DNA from: Rhynchopus sp. YZ270_cl-10
Taxonomy: Eukaryota > Euglenozoa > Diplonemea > Diplonemida > Diplonemidae
NCBI GenBank assembly: GCA_964035575.1
Contig: OZ037916.1
Location: forward strand, 682,001-746,000
DNA: 64,000 nt
Reading direction: 5' to 3'
Shown here one piece after another: positions 49,876-60,626 of this stretch. Under the pieces are notes generated by a model. That model searched no databases, was not told the DNA's origin, and worked only from the letters and a program-made list of their open reading frames with translations. The position numbers were made by a program, and so were the translations under genes. Numbering within the stretch: the stretch's first letter is position 1; each line of letters opens with the position of its first letter.

Positions 49876-51801
49876 ATGAGAGGAGGATACGGCGGCAGAG
49901 GGCGGGGAGGTGACAACGCGTTTGCGACGCAGGGGAACGGGAACGGTTCTGCCGGGCGGGGGTGGAACAATGGGTTCGTTGCGGCAGCCCCGCAGCAGCA
50001 GCAGCAGCAGCAGGTATACACCCCGCAGCAGGTGGGCGCGCCGCAGGCGTTCCAGCAGGCGCAGTACGCTCAGCCGGCACAGCAGGGTCGGGGTGGTGGA
50101 CGTGGTGGTGGTGGTGGCCAGGCGCACCAGACATACCCTGTGCAGCCGCAGCAGCAGCAGCAGCTTGCCGCCCCCCAGCCCACAGCCGCAAAGGTCAACC
50201 CCAACTCCCGTACCACCTCGACCACCCGCGCTGAGATGACCCAAGACCGTTTCGACAGCCTCCCCATCTCCGCAACCATGAAGCGCGCCGTCGCCGACGT
50301 TCTCTGCTACGAAGTGATGACCCGTGTCCAGGCCATGACCATCAACGTTTCCATGCAGGGTCACGACATGCTTGCCAAGGCAAAGACCGGAACCGGCAAG
50401 ACCCTTGCCTTCCTCATCCCCACCCTCGCCCGCGTCGAGGGGATCCCCCACAACCAACGCAAAGGAGGTACCAGCCTCTTGATTGTGTCCCCCACCAGAG
50501 AGCTGGCCCAGCAGATCTACGACGAAGGCAAGCAGGTCATGACGTACATGCATCTGCATGCGATGGTGGTCTTCGGAGGTACGCCAATCAGGTCGGACAA
50601 CAGTGCTCTGAGACGCCAGCAGCCGGACATGCTTGTTGCAACCCCGGGGCGTCTGAACGACCTTCTTGAGAACCACGGACAGAGACACCACATGACGCAG
50701 CTGAAGTGTCTCGTCTTTGACGAGGCGGACCAGCTTCTGGAGATGGGATTCCGTCCTGAGATCACAAAGATGCTTGCCATGCTGCCGTCGAAGGAGACGC
50801 GCCAGACGCTGCTCTTCAGTGCAACCATGCCCGACGATGTGATGCACATCGCGCGCTTCGCACTGAGAGACAACTTCCAGCACGTTGACTGTGTCGGCAC
50901 CTCGCAGGACACCCACCAGCACGTTGCCCAGTCGTGCAGCGTGCACCCCATGGAGGAGCAGTTCGCACACCTTCTGCTCTGCCTGCGTGAGGCAATGGAG
51001 ATGGACAAAGACTTCAAGATCCTGGTCTTCTTCACGACCGCGAAGATGACGCAGATGGCGTCTGAGCTGTTCAACGCCATGGGGATCCCGGTGTTGGAGA
51101 TGCACTCCCGCAAGACACAGCCACAGCGGACGGCGACGTCGGCGAAGTTCAGAGAGCAGCACCGTGTCATTATGTTCACTTCCGACGTCACTGCGAGAGG
51201 AATGGACTACCCTGATGTGTCTCGCGTCGTGCAGGTCGGGCTCCCATCTGACAAAGCACAGTACACTCACAGACTGGGAAGAACTGCACGGGCGGGGAAG
51301 AACGGCGACGGAGTACTGCTTCTGTGCGACTTCGAGGGCAACTTCGTGCGCCAGCTGGCGGACCAGAAGATCCAGACCCGCCGCCAACACACCAGACAGG
51401 AGCTTGCCGCTGTGCAGCCCAACATCGACAACTGCCTGAGACGGATGAACAAGAGAACGCTCTTCTCTGCATACCAGGCGTGGCTTGGGTTCTACAACTC
51501 GAACCTCAAGAAGCTTGGGTGGAGCAAGGCACACTGTGTGGCAGAGGCCAACCGCTGGATCACTGAATGCTGCCACATGGACGAGCCCCCAGCCCTCCCC
51601 AAGAGAACCGTTGGGATGATGAACCTCAAAGACGTTCCCGGTATCCGCATTGAGACCAACCCTTCTGGTGGTGGTGGTGGTGGCGGTGGAAAGGGCATGG
51701 GCGGAGGAGGCAAAGGAAAGGGAGGCGGTGGCGGCAAGGGAGGTAAGGGAGGCGGTAGAGGACACGGCCGGGGTGCAACCGGTGCAGGAAAGGCCTGGTA
51801 G
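49876..51801 (+). CDS. DEAD-box ATP-dependent RNA helicase
   Basis: One exon, 641 residues. DEAD-box proteins unwind short RNA duplexes with ATP. The first ~115 residues are Gly/Gln-rich with RGG-like runs and a Q tract. The core has all motifs in order: AKTGTGKT (I, about 168), PTRELAQQ (Ia), TPGR (Ib), DEAD (II, about 281), SAT (III), then FTSDVTARGMDYPDVS (V) and HRLGRTAR (VI, about 467). The spacing and the RGMDYPDV/CDFEGNF pattern recall the Mss116/plant RH26-RH31 branch, so ribosome-related or organellar work is possible, but no targeting peptide is clear. The C-terminus is a Gly/Lys/Arg-rich tail typical of non-specific RNA binding. A splice-acceptor-like CCCCTCAG lies 23 nt before the start. 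Confidence 0.95.
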   Translation: MRGGYGGRGRGGDNAFATQGNGNGSAGRGWNNGFVAAAPQQQQQQQVYTPQQVGAPQAFQQAQYAQPAQQGRGGGRGGGGGQAHQTYPVQPQQQQQLAAPQPTAAKVNPNSRTTSTTRAEMTQDRFDSLPISATMKRAVADVLCYEVMTRVQAMTINVSMQGHDMLAKAKTGTGKTLAFLIPTLARVEGIPHNQRKGGTSLLIVSPTRELAQQIYDEGKQVMTYMHLHAMVVFGGTPIRSDNSALRRQQPDMLVATPGRLNDLLENHGQRHHMTQLKCLVFDEADQLLEMGFRPEITKMLAMLPSKETRQTLLFSATMPDDVMHIARFALRDNFQHVDCVGTSQDTHQHVAQSCSVHPMEEQFAHLLLCLREAMEMDKDFKILVFFTTAKMTQMASELFNAMGIPVLEMHSRKTQPQRTATSAKFREQHRVIMFTSDVTARGMDYPDVSRVVQVGLPSDKAQYTHRLGRTARAGKNGDGVLLLCDFEGNFVRQLADQKIQTRRQHTRQELAAVQPNIDNCLRRMNKRTLFSAYQAWLGFYNSNLKKLGWSKAHCVAEANRWITECCHMDEPPALPKRTVGMMNLKDVPGIRIETNPSGGGGGGGGKGMGGGGKGKGGGGGKGGKGGGRGHGRGATGAGKAW

Positions 51802-52129
51802 AAAGAAAAGAATAGTTAGTTAGTGGGGAAGCTCGGGTTGGGGTTTTTAAATACCGAGTTTTTTTTTTTTTAAATAAAAGGAAGAAGAAGAGAAGAGGAG
51901 TCGGAGCAGAAAAAGATGAAAGTGAATGGACAGGTAGTGTGGGCTGCCTTTCATTCAGAATTTTTTGTTTTAAAATGGTGGAAAAAATAGAGGATTTAGG
52001 GGAGGCAAAAAAACTGATAGAAAACGAAAATCAAGACTGGGGTTATCATCAGAACTGTGTGGGGAATGCGGGAAAAAAATAATCAGAAATTGGGGCATCA
52101 CAAACAGTACAGAGGAAAAAAACAAATTG

Positions 52130-52215
52130 ACAATGTGCACGAGGTGCATTCATCTCACATATTTTTTTTAGGTACACTGTCACGAGAGTGCTTTGTATTT
52201 CAAGTCAATCTTTCT
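52130..52215 (+). repeat. Family D (52130) immediately followed by family C (52170)
   Basis: AATGTGC and GTGCATT pair with two G-T wobbles around ACGAG, then TCATCTCACAT and T. Next, GGTACACTGTCACGAGAGTG and CTTTGTATTTCAAGTCAATC. Confidence 0.7.
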
Positions 52216-52300
52216 GTTCTTTCGAAAACTCGAGGTGTGCGCACATTTCACTTCTGAGGTCTCTTAAAAAAGAGGTTATTTTTTTCTCTTTTGTGGAAGA

Positions 52301-52345
52301 TACCTTGCGTCCACGAGGTGTCGTGCGCTTTTTCAACCTTTATTT
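52301..52345 (+). repeat. Family B-like module, degenerate
   Basis: ACCTTGCGTCCACGAGGTG, then TCGTGCGCTTTTTCAACC and a T-rich end. Confidence 0.45.
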
Positions 52346-52534
52346 AGTCTTCGTTGTTTCATCTGAGTGCATGTACCCCCTTTTTTTCCCCCTGAGGAAA
52401 AAAAAGAGTTGCCTGTGTGCGTTTTTTTAAAAACATTACCCACAAAGGATACGGAGAAGGGCTTACGACTTATATGATGAAACCCTTTTGCCTTTCCTGT
52501 GTTGCTCTCTACCTTGATTGTGTTTTTTTTTTCG

Positions 52535-52620
52535 TTTCGGGGTTCGATAACCCCGCGGAGTGTTAAGTGCCCTGCGTCCCAGAGGCGTTTTTGCACTATC
52601 AACTTCACTTTATTTTTTCT
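52535..52620 (+). repeat. Family B module with GC-rich hairpin
   Basis: CGGGGTT and AACCCCG around CGAT, then CGGAGTGTTAAGTGCCCTGC, GTCCCAGAGGCG, and TTGCACTATCAACTTCAC. Confidence 0.75.
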
Positions 52621-53306
52621 TCTTTTTTTACTCTGCGTGATTACGTGTCTGGTTCTTGGAGCAGACAAAAAAAAAGGGCTACTTTTTTTCGTTCTTCGTC
52701 CACCTCGAAGGACTCAAAGGGAAGTGAAGATACTGCGCAATGCAGATATTACATCCAAAATACCAAAGAGACGGAAAAAAATGCCCCCCCCTTCAACAAA
52801 AAAAGAATACAAAAAAAATTTAACTCCCCTCTGCGGGGAAGAGTAGTAAACAAAGAAAATACCCCCAAAAAAACCCCCCCATCCCTTTTAAGGGAAGGAG
52901 TTGTTGAGGAGGTGTGGCGATTGGCTGTTATTTTTCTTTTTTTGTTGTTTCAAAAAGTATTTTTCAGCCAGCTACCTCTCCCCTTCTCCTCCGTTTAATA
53001 TTTCGATAGAACAGGAAAAGGGAAAAAATTCGTTTCCCAATTTTGATAGGAAGATCACCGTTTTTTTTTCTTTGTTTATTGTGTGCTTTCTTTTTAGGAA
53101 AGTGTACGAAATTCATTTGTTTCTGTATCCGCACAAAAACCCCTTTTTATTTTTTGCCCTAACCTGACTAAGAGTCATACCAATCAATCCCCCCTCTGGG
53201 TCTTTCTCAAAATCTGTTTCCCCTTAGGGGTTCGATGTGGATGGGTTTGTGCCGTTCTGGACAGAACATAATACGAGAAGAAAGATGGGTGTGCTCTCAT
53301 AATATA

Positions 53307-53336
53307 TGGGTTCGCCGACGCTACCATATATTTTAA
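53307..53336. repeat. 30-bp palindromic scar of the 33353-type element
   Basis: ATATATGGG, then CGACGCTACCATATAT: both outer ends pair (TATATGG/CCATATA), and the right half matches the GACGCTGCCATATA terminus of the element at 33353-34410. It may be an end-to-end deletion product or an excision footprint. Confidence 0.6.
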
Positions 53337-53824
53337 AACAAGGCTTGGAGCTCAGAAGACACACCTGAACAAATGTGTGTGAGGTCCCGTCCATCTCAAG
53401 GTTTTTATCATTGTTCTCTTTTGTCTTGCTAAAAAAAGCCCGTTTCGCATGTACACGGGACATGTTACCACATGAGGTTTTTCTTCAAGGACATTATTTT
53501 CAAATTTTTCAGATTTGGTTTGAAAATGTTTTCAGAAACCTTCTGTGGTTCCCATTTAGAAATGGGGAGAAAGAGGATTTATTTAACCTTTTTTATTTGG
53601 GTCGGCAAAAAAACGGCTTTTTTTGACAGAGAACATGTGTAAAACCACCCCCCAAAAAAAAAAAACAAAATGCACACGAACAAAAATACAAAAAAAAAGT
53701 TATCATTACAACAACACGCGACACGTTTTCTTCTTTTTCATAAACACAATTTACCTCCCCTCTCCCCTTTCCACTCTCCACCACCACCACCACAGGGGGA
53801 TCCACACACCCATCCCCCCTTACC

Positions 53825-56347
53825 ATGCCTTCTCCCTATGTCCCAATCCCTTCAGGGGTGCTTGTTGTGGATATGGGGGAGAGCGTCACCAAGGCAGGTT
53901 TCGCTGGGCTCGCGCCTTCCGTCAGCATCCCCACCTCGTACCAAGCAGTGGGTGCCGGGTCTCCAGTGTTCCCGATCCGTCGTGGGGAGATTTTGGATTG
54001 GAATGCCTTAGAAGGCGTATGGCAGACGTTGTTTGATGTGTTGGAGACAGACTCGAAGCAGAACAAAATCTTTGTGGTGGTCCCCTCTGTGCAGCAGGCG
54101 GAATACCTGAAGCAGTTGTCACATCTTCTCTTCGACGTTTTTTCTGTTCCAGCGCTTTGTTTTGGGGACTCCTGCGTTCTTTGCGCCTGCGCTGCTGAAC
54201 TGCAAACCGGTGTCATCCTCGACCTAGGCAGTGGATCATCCACCGCCGCTGCCATCATAAACGGCCGCACCCTCGACACCTGCGTTATGTCAACTGCAGT
54301 GGGTGGGAGGGATGTGACAGAGTATTTACGGCACCTCCTTCTCCGAGACGCCTTCTCCTCTTCCCCAGCGGTGCTCGCCTCCACCGGGCACGACACCTTA
54401 TTCGAAGAAATGAAGGAAGCGCTCTGCTTCTGCGACACAAAGCCTGGTGGCCTGGCAGCCTCCTCCCCAGAGAGGGCCGTTATTGCATCCTATGCTGGCG
54501 TTCCTTTGGAGCATGGCGAGCCGTGGAGGAGCGTAGAACTATTATTCCACCCAAGACAACTGGTTTTGGATGAAGTATCAGAAGCGCGCGACAGGAGTAC
54601 CGGACCGCGGTTATTAAATGGTCTTCACGAGCTGGTGTCTCACGTCGCAAAGAAGGCTGCGCAGATTGTCGGTTGTCCCGAAAGCGCGTTTTGCAGTAAT
54701 ATCCTGCTTGCAGGGGGTACCTCTCGTTTCCGTGGTTTGATTGACCGTTTATCTATGGAACTCACCGCAGCGTTAGATACCGGCACCGTCATTGACGTCC
54801 GCCACTGCATTCCAGAGCCACACCTTGCTCCGTGGAAGGGTGGTGCAAAGCTTGCGTTGTCTTCCTCGCTTCCTTGGCGGTCGAGGATTGAGTATCTTAA
54901 GATGCGGCGGGAGGACGACGAACAAGAGGTAGACACACGAAGACACGTTGAGGTGGCAGCAAAGGTGACAGGAGAGTTGAAGTCCTTAGAAGCGAATATC
55001 GTGCAGCAGAACCTAGAGAGGGAGCGGGCGATGCGGTGGGAGCTGGAGGCACGTCTCTATGAGACGCAGAACCGGGCAAATGAGTTGGAGCTGCGCGAGC
55101 GTGTCTCGACCGTGCACCAGAGGGCGACGGTCTTCCTGCAGCGGCACGACCCCTCGCAGATCCCCTCTGTCATGGACCTGCTCAACCACCCGAAGTACCT
55201 TGCACACCCAGAACAGCTTCTCGTAGACCTGGACGACCTCTACATGGTCAACCCAGACGCATTCAAGCACACCAGTGCGGGCATCGATATGCGCATCTTC
55301 GACGGCAGAGCACCCGGCCTCTCAGCATCAAGCACACTAGACTTCCTCAGAAGGCGTATGCCGCGAAAGCATGTCGTCCGCCAGGTTGTCCTTTGCGCGC
55401 GGAGTCAAGGCACCGGTATGGAGTTTTTTTCTTCTTCTTCCCCTTATTACCACCTGATTTTTACCCCGCGTATAGGCCCGTATAGGCCAAACCCCACCCA
55501 TTTTTCCCAGCCTTTACGCGCCTTCACGCGGGGTAAAAATCAGGTGGTATTAGCACCCCAGAATAATAGCGACGACTATTTTCTCCCCTCCCTGTTTTCC
55601 CCAAAAAAAATATTGTCTCAATGAGCTACACTAAAACAGATTACCCAACGATACCTTCACAACACCCCCCTCCATCCTGCAGGCATGTTCATGAGAGAGT
55701 TTGCACCCATCGACGCTGGAGCAGGCCCCTGCTGCGACTCTGTTGTGGTCTCCTACGTCGAGAAGGGGAGTCCTGCGGAGGAGGCTGGCATCGTCGCTGG
55801 GGATGTGGTCGTGAATGTGAACGGGGTTGAGGTGATCAATCTGGAGGATGCGTTAAAGGTGTGCCGTGGCTTTTATAAGGACTACAACCGGCATGTCGTG
55901 GAGACAGCGAAGGTGGTGCAGGGACTTGCTAGGATCGGGCCAAAGGATAACCTTGCGGCCCTTAAATTCATTATATCCACCCATGATGAAATCGCCACAC
56001 TGCACAAAGCAGAGTTCCGCAACCATCTCGGGGCAGCCCACGCAGGGCATATCATGGCTTCCCTTAGAAATGACATTGTTCCAAACCGTGCTGATCTATA
56101 TTCCATGGCTCTCCGAGGGAGCGGTCCATTAGTGTTGCCTCATACGTTGGGTGAAGGAGGGGGAGGAGGAGGAGGTGGTGCAAGTCCCAAAGATGGAGAT
56201 AAAAAAGAGAAGAAGAAAAAGAAAAAGGACGACAAAAAGGGCGACGACGGAGGAGAGGCCAGTCCAAAGAAGAAAAAGAAAAAGGACGGTGAAAAATCTC
56301 CAAAAAAAGAGAAAAAGGAGAAGAAGAAGAAGGGGGATGATGAATGA
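53825..56347 (+). CDS. Actin-fold protein fused to coiled coil and PDZ domain
   Basis: Exons 53825-55415 and 55683-56347 (phase 1; GTATGG donor, CTGCAG acceptor) encode about 751 residues. Residues 8-360 have the actin/Hsp70 nucleotide fold: VVDMGESVTKAGFAG (phosphate 1), LDLGSGSSTAAAI (phosphate 2) and ILLAGGTSRFRGL (adenosine site), so it is an actin-related protein, diverged from known ARP classes. Residues 370-450 are a charged helix. Exon 2 encodes a PDZ-like domain (SVVVSYVEKGSPAEEAGIVAGDVVVNVNGVEV), often found in proteasome chaperone PSMD9 and HtrA proteins, and a Gly run with a Lys-rich tail. The combination is unusual; a cytoskeletal scaffold is inferred. Two separate genes are an alternative, but the exact in-frame GT-AG junction argues for one. 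The intron holds a 102-bp TIR element. Confidence 0.8.
55448..55549. mobile_element. 102-bp TIR mini-element inside the ARP-PDZ intron
   Basis: Positions 55448-55471 and 55526-55549 are a perfect 24-bp inverted repeat (ends TACCACCTGATTT). The outermost TA on both sides may be a target duplication. The centre has a short direct repeat TATAGGCCC/TATAGGCC. It fills over a third of the 267-bp intron. Confidence 0.85.
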
Positions 56348-56731
56348 GGTTGACGTTGTCATCTCCAACCCAATGGGAAGAGGTGGAGGGTTTTCCCCCC
56401 CTCCATTTTTTTGTCCAAAAAATATGTTCATATTTTTGTATTAGAACTGCAAAAGAGCAATGTTAGATCTATAAAAAAACCCTCTTTCACTCCCACACTT
56501 CTTTTCATTTGAGTTCTTTGAGCAATCTCCCCTCGTTGTACAGCACTCCATTCACCACCTTCCTCACCCCCCCATCCCCTCTCAGTACGTACACAAAAAA
56601 AAAAAAAAACAAAACACACAAAAAACACGACCAAAAGGGTCTGTTCTACACAATAACTATCTCTGCTTTTTTTGGAGGTAGTGTTTTTTTTTAAAAAGCG
56701 TCGGCGATTGTGCCCGTAAGGGCCGTCGCAT

Positions 56732-59700
56732 ATGCCGAGTGAGTCGCCAGGGGTGCCTCTCAAGGGGACGCATCAAGAGGCAGGTCTAAGCGACGCAGCT
56801 GTGCAGGCGTACTGGGCAGGTCTGCGGCGTAACTTCATGATGCAACAGGCCGCACAGTCCATGCAGCTCAACACCCCACCCAATGGCACACCACCACGCT
56901 CAAACACCACGACCCCACCCACATCTCCATACGTCATGAACCCCGCACTGCTGCGGATGAACTCCACTTGGAATGGCCTTCTCCTCCAGCAGCAGCTTCT
57001 CCAGCAGCAACAAGCGCGGGCTGCGGTGGCTGCGGCGAGGGGCGTGCATGCACAGCAACAACAGCAACAGTTTGCACGCCTGATGCATGCGATCACCATA
57101 CAACAGCAACAGCAGGCGCAGCTTGCGTCGCAACAACGGAATGGGTCGCGAAGGCGCACTGCACCATCCCCACCAGCTAACCCTACCCCTCCAGAGAGCG
57201 ACGAAGATTCGGAAAAAGGGGGAGTAAAGCGACGCCTTCGCATGCCCGGTGACGAGCTTGATGATTCATTGGACACAACAACTCTGCCGATTCTCGATGG
57301 AATGGAGTCCTGCGGCGTAGAAGGACCAAAGATGATGTCAATCCTGCAACGCAGCATCGCCTCCATCACCGGAAGCATGCGCGCACAAAACAAACTCTTC
57401 CGAGAGCAGCTCGACCAAAAAAAGCGGGGTGGCAAATCCCTCGGCCTCAACCCTTCAGCTCCAGCATTCACCCCTACCAAAAAACCCGTCAAAAAGGAGG
57501 AAGAAGAAGAACCCTCCGAAGGGAAAGACTCTGAAGAAGTCGAAGAAGATGAGTCCACAGACGACACCCCGCAGGATGAAGGCTCCGAGAAGGGGGCACG
57601 CCCTGCAGCTCCGCCACCGACATGCCATTTCTTTCTCCGGGGTACCTGTAAACAGGGTGATAAATGCCGGTATTCACATGGACATCCTCAAACCCCTTCA
57701 AAACGTGCCCTAAACTCTGTTTCAATATATGACCAACCCAGCCAAGGTACTGCGACACCCCCTTCAAGCGCTTCGACCTCTACAGCTTTTGTTAGTCCTG
57801 GGATGAGTCCTGGGATGAGCACGCCAACACACAACCACAACATTCTGAATGGCATCAATGGAATGAACGGGCTTAACATGGGAGTAGCTGGAGTAGGGAT
57901 GATGCCGGGCTACGGCATGATGGGGACCGTCCCTTTACACTCAAACCCATTTCTTCCAAACACCCTGAGAACTGGATTGGGGAGGTCCCCCGACTCGGCC
58001 TCCTTCATGCAACAACAACAACGTTGGGCTGGACAGATGGGCATCAATGGTGTCATGCCACACTCCAACTTCATGGACCCCCCTTCCGCGCCTAGCCCTA
58101 CTGAAGAACCCGAAGAAAAAAGCAGTGAGGAAATCGAAACGCCAAAACTGTCAAGCTTCTTTGTCGCACCCAACGAAACGGTTGCGAGGGCGTACCACTC
58201 TCTGTCACCCCCATGCGAGGTCTACGCTGAAGGGGCCGGCTGCTCCCAGGAGAACATATGGCCTCACAAGCTTTGCCACTATTTTAGCGAAGAAAAGGGT
58301 GTACACGAGACTGACATTGCGGTCATCTACCCGGAACCACGCTGTAAATACCGAACCTGCCAGGTACACCCGAAAAAAATGTCACGATGGGAACCCACTA
58401 CACAAGGATGGGTACAGGCTACACCGGTCTTTGCGCATGACAGCAGCACACACACTGAGCACGACGGCAAAGAGGCTGCACCCCGAATAAAGCGGTTCTC
58501 CATCATGACGTACAACGTCCTCTTTGACCACTATCTCCGGGAAATGATCCAAAGCAATAAGCGCTACCACGCCCTCTTCGAAGTGATACGCGAAGCCGAC
58601 TGCGACATCGTCTGCCTCCAAGAAGTCCAACCCGCCTTCCTGAAGGAAATCCTCAAGGAGGAGTGGCTCCGCGCACAGTACTGGTCCTCCGCGGAACCGG
58701 AGTGCTGTTCGCTCACCTTCAGCGGGGTCGTCATTCTTACCAAACACGCCTTTTCCTCCATCGCAGTGCACGATATGCCGCAAACCTGCGGCAACACCTC
58801 ACCCTGTGTCCGCGGTACCCTCCCGGTTGACGGAAAAAATGAGGTAACGATTTGCTCCGCTCACCTTAACCACAGCGATGTTCATGTCAAAACCTGCCAG
58901 CTGGCGAATATGCTGCGATTAACGGAGGCATCGCCTCACAACATTTTGATCGGCGATTTTAATGTTCATTCTCTTAACCTTGGTGAAGACTACGCCGATG
59001 CGTGGGTAGAATCCTGCGCGAGCCGGAAACGCCGGCTTCGCACTCCAAAGGTATCACCAGGGGGTACTCCACCTAATGGGCAAGCAGAAGACTCTGGAGA
59101 GGAATACCTTGCGTCCGGCCATACCATTTCTACTGCCAATCCAATGGCAGCAATGATGTCGGAAAACGATAAAAGAGAGACCAGTGTGTTGTCAACCCTG
59201 CTTCATGAGCATCTAAGCCAAAGAAGGAAAAGACGGTCAAGCAACCCTCCGAAGGATGTGGAGGAGGTCGAGGTGAGTGGCCGGATTGATTGCATTTTGT
59301 ATCGTAACCGGAATGCGAAGAGACGGGCGGCGAGTGGGAAACAGAAGATTAATCTGTCGGTGGTGCGGCAATCTGGTGTTGTCGGTGGGAAGGAGAAATG
59401 CAGGGCCTATTTGATTCGAAGGTTTATCCGTCTATGCAAAGCTATAGGATGTGACCCAACAACCACCGCCGCAGATAACAACATCTCCATAGACGTGAAG
59501 GAAGAGTCCGGGGCAGGTAGCGGTGGGGGTAGTGCCAGTGGTGGTGGTGACGGTGAAGACAGCGATGGGACGAAGGACACAGATGAGCACACCGAGGAGG
59601 CTCCAGCAGAGATGTCCCCAGACGCACCGTACACAGCACCCCCCTACACCACGCCGGACCTCCTTGGGGAACGTCTGAAAGACACAATTGACTCTCTCAC

Positions 59701-60089
59701 GAAGATTCATGACTTTCTTTGTCCTTCTGGTATGCCTCCTTTTTCTTGAAGCCATATGGGATGAATCATCTGTATCAGATGGTAATTTTTTTTCTCTTTT
59801 TTTGAAAATAACAACATAAAAACAACATAAAAACAGATCATTATTTCGTGAAAACGACGATGTCGATTCTGGGGAGTTGAATGGGTATCTGGGTGGGGGG
59901 AAAGGGATTTAATGGGGAACACATTTTTTTTCAAGGGCATGGTGACTAAGTACGAGAGGCTTAGGGTCATCTTATAAACTTTTCTTTTTTTTAAAGGGAG
60001 GACCACACTGTGGCGTGGCTATGCGAATATGGATGGTAGGTCGTCACGCCTGTATGGTAGGTTACAGCGGAAAAGAAAGACAGAAATGA
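56732..60089 (+). CDS. CCCH zinc-finger protein with endonuclease/exonuclease/phosphatase domain
   Basis: Exon 1 is 56732-59729 and the proposed exon 2 is 60001-60089 (phase 1), about 1028 residues. Residues 1-280 are Gln/Pro/Ser-rich. An acidic part follows, then a CCCH finger (CHFFLRGTCKQGDKCRYSH, about 293-311), which binds RNA in many proteins. The EEP fold (about 590-1015) shows MTYNVL, CLQEVQ, SAHLNHS, IGDFNVH and GRIDCILYR, in the order seen in CCR4/nocturnin/TDP2 enzymes. The final His motif (SDH in the family) is missing from exon 1; exon 2 would supply PHCGVAMRIW, restoring the His but not the Asp. Large low-complexity insertions interrupt the fold. An mRNA deadenylase or 5' tyrosyl-DNA phosphodiesterase role cannot be told apart. 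The intron contains a family A module directly before the acceptor. Confidence 0.8.
59940..59990 (+). repeat. Family A module inside the last intron of the EEP gene
   Basis: TGGTGACTAAGTACGAGAGG, then CTTAGGGTCATCTTATAAAC and a T-rich tract; acceptor AG at 59999-60000. The stem base C-to-T change makes a G-T pair with GCTTAG. Confidence 0.8.
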
Positions 60090-60535
60090 AAAATTTTTTT
60101 GCGAGCAGCAAGACAGCAAGATGGGACCACTACACAGTTTTATTCTAAATGAAAAAGAAAAAGAAGAAATTACGTGGGGGTGGGGGGAGGGAGGTAGGAA
60201 CAGCGTTATTGGGATGATGTAATAAAAGGGAGGTTTGGTCTGGCAAACCCACATACGCACACCCTGCGCCACCTGGCCTCTTGATCAATTATATGTCTCC
60301 GCGGGAAAGCGTTCCCATACTTTATTTTTCAAGTTTGCACAATCTATCTTTGGGTGTGGTTTTAGTGGGGGGTGTATGAAGCTCTGTACACGATCAGCCC
60401 TTTTTTGCTGAGGCATTTCCGGAAAATTCGATTTTTTTTTTTTTTTGGTTACACACGATTCTCGAAAAAGGAGGGGTTTTTTTTTCCCTTTTCCGATCAC
60501 TCCCTCATCCCGCCCCATCACCTATTTTGTATGAC

Positions 60536-60626
60536 TGTGCCTGCGTCCGCCGGTGTACGGTGAGGCGTTTGCACTTTCGACTTTTTGTATGATTTCGCCC
60601 TTCTATTCAGTAGAATAGAAAGTATA
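60536..60626 (+). repeat. Family B (60536) and E-type hairpin (60597)
   Basis: CTGTGCCTGCGTCCGCCGG, GTACGGTGAGGCG, TTTGCACTTTCGAC form family B. Then TTCTATTCAGTAGAATAGAA is the family E palindrome, ending at the left edge of the next element. Confidence 0.7.

Larger units (their letters stand above)
51802..53824 (+). other. 2.0-kb intergenic region rich in modules
   Basis: No gene is supportable; open frames here are low-complexity. It contains family D (52130) and C (52170) side by side, family B (52301 and 52535), a transposon-end scar (53307) and a weak family D (53372). It ends in a CCACCACCACCACCACAG tract with AG at 53794-53795. Confidence 0.6.

Noticed and set aside
49849-51765. 638-residue open frame on the minus strand over the helicase gene
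   Set aside because: Antisense shadow of a GC-rich, codon-biased gene; the + strand encodes every DEAD-box motif.
55621-55830. Separate small gene between the actin-like and PDZ parts
   Set aside because: It overlaps the PDZ exon in another frame, and the in-frame GT-AG junction joins the two parts.
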